Source: Roseiarcus sp050013275 (GTDB taxonomy: Bacteria > Pseudomonadota > Alphaproteobacteria > Rhizobiales > Beijerinckiaceae). From it: a DNA stretch of 10,922 bases. The DNA lies in NCBI GenBank assembly GCA_050013275.1, contig JBEKFO010000099.1:1-10922 (forward strand), given 5' to 3'. Below the pieces are notes generated by a model, which was not told the DNA's origin, searched no databases, and worked only from the letters and a program-made list of their open reading frames with translations. Below are positions 1-5,366 of the stretch, piece by piece. Position 1 is the stretch's first letter, and every line of letters starts with the position of its first letter. The translations under genes were made by a program, and so were the position numbers.

Positions 1-1863
1 TACCGCAAGGCCGCCGATCAGGGCAACGCCGCCGCGCAGAACTCCGTCGGCTATTTCTACGCCAACGGCCGCGGCGTCGCGCGGGACTTCGCCCAGGCGA
101 TGACCTGGTACCGCAAGGCCGCCGATCAAGGCTACGCGTTCGCGCAGGCCAACATCGGCGATCTCTACCGCAACGGCCTGGGCGTCGCGCAGGACTTCGC
201 CCAGGCGATGACCTGGTACCGCAAGGCCGCCGATCAGGGCAACGCGGCCGCGCAGGCCGCCATCGGCGATCTCTACCGCAACGGCCAAGGCGTCGCGCAG
301 GACTTCGCCCAGGCGATGACCTGGTACCGCAAGGCCGCCGATCAGGGCGGCGCGGCCGGGCAGGCCGCCATCGGCGATCTCTACCGCAACGGCCAGGGCG
401 TCGCGCAGAGCTTCGGCGAGGCCATGATTTGGTATCGCAAGGCCGCCGACGAGGGCTACCCGGCCGCGCAAAACGATATCGGCAATCTCTATTGGAGCGG
501 CCAGGGCGTCCAGCGCGATTTCGCCCAGGCGCTGGCGTGGTACCGCAAGGCGGCCGATCAGGGTTATCCGGTCGCGCAAAACAATGTCGGCAATCTCTAC
601 TGGAACGGCCAGGGCGTCCAGCGCGACTTCGCCCAGGCGATGATCTGGTATCGCAAAGCCGCCGATCAGGGCTACGCCGAGGCGCAAACCAATGTCGGCT
701 ATCTCTTCGCCAACGGCCAAGGCGTGGCGCAGGACTTCGCCCAGGCGATGATCTGGTATCGCAAGGCCGCCGATCAGGGCGACGCGGCCGCGCAAAACGA
801 TATCGGCGACCTCTACGACAACGGCCAAGGCGTGGCGCAGGACTTCGCCCAGGCGATGATCTGGTATCGCAAGGCCGCCGATCAGGGCGACCCGGTCGCG
901 CAAACGAACGTCGGCTATCTCTTCGAGCGCGGCCGCGGCGTCCCCCAGGACTACGCCCAGGCGATGACCTGGTATCGCAAGGCGGCCGATCAGGGCTATG
1001 CGATCGCGCAAAACGACATCGGCGCTCTCTATATGAACGGCCAGGGCGTGCAGCGGGACTTCGCCCAGGCGATGGCGTGGTATCGCAAGGCCGCCGATCA
1101 GGGAAACCCGACCGCGCAAGACAACATCGGCTATCTCTATGCGACCGGGCAAGGCGTGCCGCAGGACTTCGCCCAGGCGATGACCTGGTACCGTAAGGCC
1201 GCCGATCAGGGCGCCGCCGTCGCGCAAACCGACATCGGCGATCTCTACGCCAACGGCCAAGGCGTGCCGCAGGCCTACGCCGAGGCGTTGAGTTGGTACC
1301 GCAAGGCCGCCGATCAGGGCAACGCGGCCGCGCAGACCAATGTCGGCTACTATTACGAGAAAGGCCGCGGCGTCGATCAGGACTTTGCCCAGGCGCTGGC
1401 CTGGTATCGCAAGGCCGCCGACCAGGGCAATGCGATCGCGCAAACCAATGTCGGCGTTCTCTACATGAACGGCCAGGGCGTCGCGAAGGACTACGCCCAA
1501 GCCATGGCGTGGTTCCGCAAGGCCGCCGATCAGGGCGCCGCGGCCGCGCAAGACAACATCGGTTTTCTCTATGCGACCGGCGAAGGCGTGCCGCAGGACT
1601 TCGCCCAGGCCATGTCGTGGTATCTCAAGGCCGCCGACCAGGGCAACGCGGTCGCGCAAACCGATATAGGCGATCTCTACCTCAACGGCCGCGGCGTCGC
1701 GCAGGACTTCGCCCAAGCGATGACGTGGTATCGCAAGGCCGCCGACCAGGGCAACGCGGTCGCGCAATACAACGTCGGCTCTCTTTACGAACGCGGCCAG
1801 GGCGTCCCGCCGGACGTCCCGCAGGCCTTGGTCTGGTATCGCAAGGCCGCCGATCAGGGCGAG
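1..1863 (+). repeat. 108-bp tandem repeat array encoding Sel1 units
   Basis: The unit is exactly 108 bp (36 codons), and full units begin at 100, 208, 316 and so on to 1720, with no insertions or deletions between them. By hand count, units at 100 and 208 differ at about 8 of 108 bases, and units at 208 and 316 at about 9, so synonymous positions are also conserved. Units from 856 onward show a four-unit (432-bp) super-period. This indicates growth by tandem duplication or homogenisation by recombination. Such arrays can vary in copy number between strains and are prone to assembly collapse. Confidence 0.95.
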
Positions 1864-1923
1864 ACCGACGCGGTCGAAGCGGTGAAGCGACTCTCGAGCT
1901 CGGCCGCCGCGAAGAAGAAGTGA
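1..1923 (+). CDS. Sel1-repeat (TPR-like) protein, 5' end outside window
   Basis: The frame is open from base 1 and stops at TGA 1921-1923, giving 640 visible residues; the true start and any signal peptide lie upstream. The protein is almost wholly Sel1-like repeats: a 33-residue partial unit, sixteen exact 36-residue units, and a half unit. The core reads WYRKAADQG..AAQ..IG.LY.NGQGV.QDFAQA, the Sel1 consensus of paired antiparallel helices that stack into a solenoid. The tail is a short low-complexity stretch, SSSAAAKKK. Sel1 proteins are known as protein-protein interaction scaffolds, for example in envelope, exopolysaccharide or polarity control in alphaproteobacteria (ExoR and PodJ carry such repeats). 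Partner and cell location cannot be read here. An internal ATG at 100 merely follows the M-T-W of a repeat and is not a real start. The gene is convergent with the acyl-CoA synthetase, with 30 bases between stops. Confidence 0.93.
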   Translation, partial: YRKAADQGNAAAQNSVGYFYANGRGVARDFAQAMTWYRKAADQGYAFAQANIGDLYRNGLGVAQDFAQAMTWYRKAADQGNAAAQAAIGDLYRNGQGVAQDFAQAMTWYRKAADQGGAAGQAAIGDLYRNGQGVAQSFGEAMIWYRKAADEGYPAAQNDIGNLYWSGQGVQRDFAQALAWYRKAADQGYPVAQNNVGNLYWNGQGVQRDFAQAMIWYRKAADQGYAEAQTNVGYLFANGQGVAQDFAQAMIWYRKAADQGDAAAQNDIGDLYDNGQGVAQDFAQAMIWYRKAADQGDPVAQTNVGYLFERGRGVPQDYAQAMTWYRKAADQGYAIAQNDIGALYMNGQGVQRDFAQAMAWYRKAADQGNPTAQDNIGYLYATGQGVPQDFAQAMTWYRKAADQGAAVAQTDIGDLYANGQGVPQAYAEALSWYRKAADQGNAAAQTNVGYYYEKGRGVDQDFAQALAWYRKAADQGNAIAQTNVGVLYMNGQGVAKDYAQAMAWFRKAADQGAAAAQDNIGFLYATGEGVPQDFAQAMSWYLKAADQGNAVAQTDIGDLYLNGRGVAQDFAQAMTWYRKAADQGNAVAQYNVGSLYERGQGVPPDVPQALVWYRKAADQGETDAVEAVKRLSSSAAAKKK

Positions 1924-1953
1924 GCCGCGCGCGCCCGATCTCGCCCGCCCTCG

Positions 1954-3804
1954 TCATTTGGCGTAGAGATCGGCGATCTCCTTGGCGAAAGCCCCCTCGA
2001 TCGCCTGCCGCTTCAGTTTCAGCGTCGGCGTCATCAAGCCGGCGGCGATCGTCCAGGGCTCGAGCGTCAGCCAGACCTTGCGTGGCGTCGCATAATCCGG
2101 GAAATGCGCGACCGCCCGCTTGATCCGCGCGAGCGCCAGCGCGCGAATCCTCTCCGAGGCCAAGACCTCCTCCGCCGCGCCGACGAGCCCGAGCGCCTTG
2201 GCCTCCGCCTCCAGTTTGGAGCGGCTCAACACGGCAAGCGCCGCGATGAACGGACGTTGTTCGCCGAGCGCCATCGCCTGCTCGAACAGCGGGTCGCCAC
2301 AGATGGCCTGCTCGATATCGGCGGGCGAGACCTTTTCTCCGGTCGAAGTGACGATGATGTCTTTGATCCGTCCCTTGATGAAGAGGCGGCCGTCGCTGAC
2401 GCGCGCCTGGTCGCCGGTGTGCAGCCAACCGTCGGGCTCGAGCGCGCGGCTGGTCTCTTCCGGGCGACGCCAGTAGCCGAGCATGACGTTGGGCCCCCTG
2501 ACCAACAGCTCGTCGTTGTCGCCGATGCGGACTTCCACGCCGGGAATCGCTTCGCCGACGCTCTCCGGCTCGTTGCGCTCGAGCCGATTGGCGCTGACCA
2601 CCGGCGAAGCCTCGGTCATGCCGTATCCCTGCAGCACGTTGACGCCCATCGCGAGAAAGTAGCGCGAGACCGCGAGCGGCATCGGCGCGCCGCCAGCGAC
2701 CGCGAGGCGCAGCCGGCCGCCGAATGCGGCGCGCACTTTGGTCGCCACGAGCTTATCGAGCGCCGCCCATGCGAGCCGATCGAGAAGCGACAATCGACGC
2801 GGCGCATCGCCTTGCGCGGCCTGAAAGCGCCGCCAGCCGACGCGCACCGCCCAACCGCTCAGCGTCTGCGCGACGGCGCCCTGTTTGGCCAATCTCTCCT
2901 CGACGGCGAGATAGGCGCGCTCGTATATGCGCGGCACCGAAATCAGAATCGTCGGGCGCACCGCGCGCATGTCTTCGCTCAGGAACGCGATCGAGCGGGC
3001 GAACGCGACCGTGCCGCCCGACGCGATCGGCAGGTAGTAGCCGGCGGTCCGTTCGAAGGTGTGCGAGAGCGGCAGAAACGACAGATAGAGGTCGTCGGGG
3101 AGCGCGTCGATGCATCGCAGCACCGCCAGGACGTTGGACACGACATTGGCGTGCGTCAGCATTACGCCTTTGGGGCGACCGGTCGTGCCCGAGGTGTAGA
3201 CGATCGCGGCCAGCGCCTCGGGCGCAGCGATCGCGCCGGCCGCTGCGCCCCGCCCGGCCGCGCCGAGCCATTGCGAAGCGCGCACGGCGCGTGCGTCCGG
3301 CCCGATCGCGTCGTCGCCGTCGGCGCCGTCGCCGCAGAGGACGACGACGCGCTTCAGGCCGGCGAGATCGCGGACCTCCGGCGCCAGCCGCGCCCAATAG
3401 GCGGGGTTGTCGATGATCAGCGCCGACGCGCCGCTGTCCGCGAGGATGTAAGCGAGATTGCCGGGATTGTCGGTCACGTGCATCGGCACGATCGCCAAGC
3501 CGAGCGACAGCGCGGCCTGATCGAGGCAGACGTAAGCGACGCTGTTGGCCATCAGCGTCGCGACGCGCGAGCCTGCGGCAAGGCGCTCGCCCGCGAGCGC
3601 CGCGCGCCAGCGCTCGACGTCCTCGCCCGTCTTGCGCCACGTCCAATCGATCCAACGGCCCGAAATCGGATCGTGCTGGCGATAGGCGATCGCGTCGGGC
3701 GTCAGCGCGACGCGCGCGCCAAACATTTCCGGCAGGGTGCGCGCGTCGGCGATCGCCTTGGCGAGCGGCGGCGGGACGTTCGCGTATGCCGGGGTCTTGC
3801 TCAT
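1954..3804 (-). CDS. Long-chain fatty acyl-CoA synthetase (AMP-binding, FAA1/COG1022 type)
   Basis: A 616-residue adenylate-forming enzyme. By family it activates a fatty acid with ATP to an acyl-adenylate, then transfers it to CoA, feeding beta-oxidation or lipid synthesis. Visible motifs in order: P-loop YTSGTTGRPKG (203-213); LPLSHTFER (245-252 region); GYGMTEASP (393-401); GWLHTGD (459-465); hinge region RIKDIIVTSTGEKVSP (479-494); and the C-terminal lysine motif TPTLKLKR (592-599). Length and the HTFERTAGYYLP segment suit the long-chain branch rather than acetyl-CoA synthetase. No signal peptide is seen, so it is probably cytoplasmic or peripherally membrane-bound. The start MSKTPAYANV is chosen because GGAG lies 6 nt upstream. 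The longer frame to 3954 would begin with 50 unfamily-like residues overlapping the divergent gene. Substrate chain length is not deducible. Confidence 0.92.
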   Translation of the reverse strand: MSKTPAYANVPPPLAKAIADARTLPEMFGARVALTPDAIAYRQHDPISGRWIDWTWRKTGEDVERWRAALAGERLAAGSRVATLMANSVAYVCLDQAALSLGLAIVPMHVTDNPGNLAYILADSGASALIIDNPAYWARLAPEVRDLAGLKRVVVLCGDGADGDDAIGPDARAVRASQWLGAAGRGAAAGAIAAPEALAAIVYTSGTTGRPKGVMLTHANVVSNVLAVLRCIDALPDDLYLSFLPLSHTFERTAGYYLPIASGGTVAFARSIAFLSEDMRAVRPTILISVPRIYERAYLAVEERLAKQGAVAQTLSGWAVRVGWRRFQAAQGDAPRRLSLLDRLAWAALDKLVATKVRAAFGGRLRLAVAGGAPMPLAVSRYFLAMGVNVLQGYGMTEASPVVSANRLERNEPESVGEAIPGVEVRIGDNDELLVRGPNVMLGYWRRPEETSRALEPDGWLHTGDQARVSDGRLFIKGRIKDIIVTSTGEKVSPADIEQAICGDPLFEQAMALGEQRPFIAALAVLSRSKLEAEAKALGLVGAAEEVLASERIRALALARIKRAVAHFPDYATPRKVWLTLEPWTIAAGLMTPTLKLKRQAIEGAFAKEIADLYAK

Positions 3805-3810
3805 CAAGCG

Positions 3811-3814
3811 CTCC
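3811..3814 (-). promoter_or_regulatory. Ribosome-binding site of the acyl-CoA synthetase
   Basis: CTCC on the plus strand reads GGAG on the coding strand, 6 nt before the ATG at 3804. It decides this start over the upstream in-frame ATG at 3954. Confidence 0.65.
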
Positions 3815-3952
3815 GATTGCGGACGCGACGCTCCTCGCGTTCTGGGTAGCACTTCGCTGCGAGGCGTTAAAGCGCTCGCCCTCGCCCCGGCTGCGGAACG
3901 TCGTCCGAAGTTCACACCGCCGATATAGGCCATTCCGGAGCGGAGGAGTCCC

Positions 3953-4186
3953 ATGGAAGACGAAACGGCGGAACTCGACAGACTGCAAGCCGCTTACAGG
4001 GCGGCGGTCGAGCGATGGATCCGGGCGATCCGGGACGAAGAAGCGCTGGCCTCGGTCAATCATTCGGTCGCGGAGATCGATGAGTGGGAGGAGGCGCATT
4101 TTCGCGAGGACGAGCTGCGCGACGGCGTCATCGTCGCCAAGAAGCAATACGAGGACGCGCTGCGCCGCAAGTTTTTCGACTTCTAG
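3953..4186 (+). CDS. Small conserved-looking hypothetical protein, 77 aa
   Basis: No function is recognised. The 77-residue protein is highly charged and looks almost entirely alpha-helical, with alternating acidic and basic patches (MEDETAELDRLQ at the start, KKQYEDALRRKFFDF at the end). It has a central SVNHSVAEIDEWEEAHF segment, no cysteine, no membrane segment and no signal peptide. It could be a short helical hairpin or coiled-coil adaptor, which is inference. The start is well supported: GGAGG at 3942-3946 sits 6 nt before ATG. It looks like a type of small cytoplasmic protein I associate with Hyphomicrobiales genomes, but that is a recollection. It is divergent from the acyl-CoA synthetase, 148 bases between start codons, so they may share a regulatory region. 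It is probably transcribed alone, since 250 bases separate it from the next gene. Confidence 0.8.
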   Translation: MEDETAELDRLQAAYRAAVERWIRAIRDEEALASVNHSVAEIDEWEEAHFREDELRDGVIVAKKQYEDALRRKFFDF

Positions 4187-4262
4187 CGCGGCGTCGCGGT
4201 CCGACGAAGTTTGCTCGGCCCCATTCATCGCGAAGAGCCTGGACGGGCGCGCCGCGACGAAT

Positions 4263-4286
4263 GGCCGCGCGGAAAACTCCGCGGCC
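4263..4286. repeat. Inverted repeat / hairpin downstream of the 77-aa gene
   Basis: GGCCGCGCGGA (4263-4273), loop AAAC, then TCCGCGGCC (4278-4286). The arms pair over 9 bp with a 2-nt bulge on the left arm. It lies 77 nt after the stop of the 77-residue gene and before the candidate promoter of the next gene, where a terminator is expected. No T-run follows, so intrinsic termination is uncertain. Confidence 0.4.
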
Positions 4287-4301
4287 GGATCGTCGCCCCG
4301 C

Positions 4302-4331
4302 TTGACGAACGCGGCGCCATCCGTGTGTGAT
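4302..4331 (+). promoter_or_regulatory. Candidate sigma-70-type promoter for the outer-membrane protein
   Basis: TTGACG (4302-4307, 5 of 6 to the -35 consensus), an 18-bp spacer, and TGTGAT (4326-4331, 4 of 6 to the -10). Transcription would begin near 4338, leaving a leader of about 100 nt before the GTG start. It was found by eye, and matches of this quality can occur by chance. Confidence 0.3.
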
Positions 4332-4426
4332 TGATTCGCCCAGTGGGGGGATGTCTGGGCGCAGTCAGAAAGTCGTTCTGTGCATTCGAGCCGGGCGCGA
4401 TCGCGGCCGGCGCCTCCAGCTGTTGC

Positions 4427-4431
4427 GGAGG
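4427..4431 (+). promoter_or_regulatory. Ribosome-binding site selecting a GTG start
   Basis: GGAGG lies 5 nt before GTG 4437-4439. That start gives a clean N-terminal signal peptide, whereas the upstream in-frame ATG at 4380 has no comparable site and would add 19 arginine-, alanine- and proline-rich residues. Confidence 0.65.
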
Positions 4432-4436
4432 TTCGC

Positions 4437-5240
4437 GTGGCGGGCGTCGCTCGAAGGGGATGGAAACGCGTCGCCGCCGCCTTGGCGGCGGTTCTCGCGC
4501 CCGCGGCGGCGCTCGCCGGCGCGTGGACCTGGCCCGAAGGAACCGGCCAGGCGATCCTCTCGCTGGACGTCGGCGGCGGCGCGTTCGGCGGACAGACGCA
4601 AACCGGCGCTGCGGCGCGCGAGACGCGCCTCGAAACCTCGCTCGACATGGAGTACGGCCTGCGCGACTGGCTGACCGCCTTCGTTCACGGCGGGCTGGAA
4701 AACTACGCCGTCGCTGCGCCGGTCGGCGATTCCTACCGCGGTCTCGACTACAGCGCCGCCGGCTTGCGCGCGCGGTTGTTCTCCTCGCAATCGCTGGTCT
4801 GGTCGGTGCAAGGAACCGCGCTCGTTCCCGGCGCTCACGACCCCCTTCGGCCCGCGCAAGCCGGAAACACCGGATTCGACAGCGACTGGCGCACGCTCGT
4901 CGGCACGAGCTTCGCGCTCGGCAATTGGCAGGGCTTCTTCGACGCCGGCCTCGGCTATCGCACGCGCGCCGGCGGCCCGCCGGACGAATGGCGCGCCGAC
5001 CTGACCTTCGGCGTCCATCCGCGCCCGGACGTGACGATCATGCTGCAATCCTTCAACGCCGTCTCGGACGGATCGCACGCGCCGCTCTTTCCCGCCGAAC
5101 GAACCTTGGTCGTCGAGCCGAGCCTCGTCTACGATTTCAACCAGCACTGGTCGGCGCAAGCCGGGCTGTACACGACGCTGAAGGCCGTCAACGCCAATCG
5201 CGAAAGCGGAATCGTCGTCGCCTTGTGGCGGCGGTTCTAG
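4437..5240 (+). CDS. Predicted outer-membrane beta-barrel protein (possibly XagA-like)
   Basis: A 267-residue secreted protein from the GTG start. Residues 1-27 form a classic signal peptide: basic RRGWKR, a hydrophobic alanine/valine/leucine core, and a likely cut after AALA before GAWTWPEG. The mature part alternates polar and hydrophobic residues, with many Gly and aromatic positions typical of barrel strands (ILSLDVGGG, TSFALGNWQGFFDAGLGYR, ERTLVVEPSLVYDF, WSAQAGLYTTL). The chain ends in phenylalanine, as outer-membrane proteins recognised by BAM usually do. The mature start GAW..PEG.GQ and the GGPPDEWRADLTFG segment remind me of proteins annotated XagA in Bradyrhizobium relatives. That is memory, not a search result, and their role is not established to my knowledge. 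Substrate, if it is a channel, is unknown. It is probably a single-gene unit, with 126 bases before the chemoreceptor. Confidence 0.72.
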   Translation: MAGVARRGWKRVAAALAAVLAPAAALAGAWTWPEGTGQAILSLDVGGGAFGGQTQTGAAARETRLETSLDMEYGLRDWLTAFVHGGLENYAVAAPVGDSYRGLDYSAAGLRARLFSSQSLVWSVQGTALVPGAHDPLRPAQAGNTGFDSDWRTLVGTSFALGNWQGFFDAGLGYRTRAGGPPDEWRADLTFGVHPRPDVTIMLQSFNAVSDGSHAPLFPAERTLVVEPSLVYDFNQHWSAQAGLYTTLKAVNANRESGIVVALWRRF

Positions 5241-5335
5241 CGCCGGCCCTCACGTCGCAGGCCCGCGCGCCGACTCGCATTGCGCGGACCCGATGTCACG
5301 GCGTTGACCCAACGTTAAGGCGAAGCAACGATATT

Positions 5336-5363
5336 TCCGCCCCATCGAGCCGCATGGGGTGGA
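5336..5363 (+). promoter_or_regulatory. Hairpin over the chemoreceptor ribosome-binding region
   Basis: TCCGCCCCAT (5336-5345) pairs with ATGGGGTGGA (5354-5363) across an 8-nt loop: ten consecutive pairs, nine Watson-Crick and one G-U. The right arm contains the only purine-rich Shine-Dalgarno candidate (GGGGTGGA) and ends 3 nt before the ATG at 5367. If formed in the mRNA it should limit ribosome access; as DNA it could also be an operator. Which role applies is inference. Confidence 0.5.
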
Positions 5364-5366
5364 CAT

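Noticed and set aside
429..1196. Open second frame with its own periodic protein inside the Sel1 array
   Set aside because: Its repeats are only the frame-shifted reading of the 108-bp DNA units, so openness in one unit is copied to all. The Sel1 frame carries the family signal.
1..1923. The regular repeats as a CRISPR array
   Set aside because: The unit is 108 bp with no unique spacers and codes in frame for Sel1 motifs throughout.
1924..1953. A terminator between the Sel1 gene and the acyl-CoA synthetase
   Set aside because: The 30 bases between the convergent stops are GC-rich but show no convincing inverted repeat and no T-run.
3805..3954. Fifty-residue N-terminal extension of the acyl-CoA synthetase from ATG 3954
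   Set aside because: The extension has no family similarity and overlaps the start of the divergent 77-residue gene, while ATG 3804 has a proper ribosome site.
5304..5335. TTGACC ... GATATT as a promoter for the chemoreceptor
   Set aside because: The -35 part is good, but the only acceptable -10 requires a 20-bp spacer, and its start point would cut the left arm of the leader hairpin. It is not strong enough to list as a feature.
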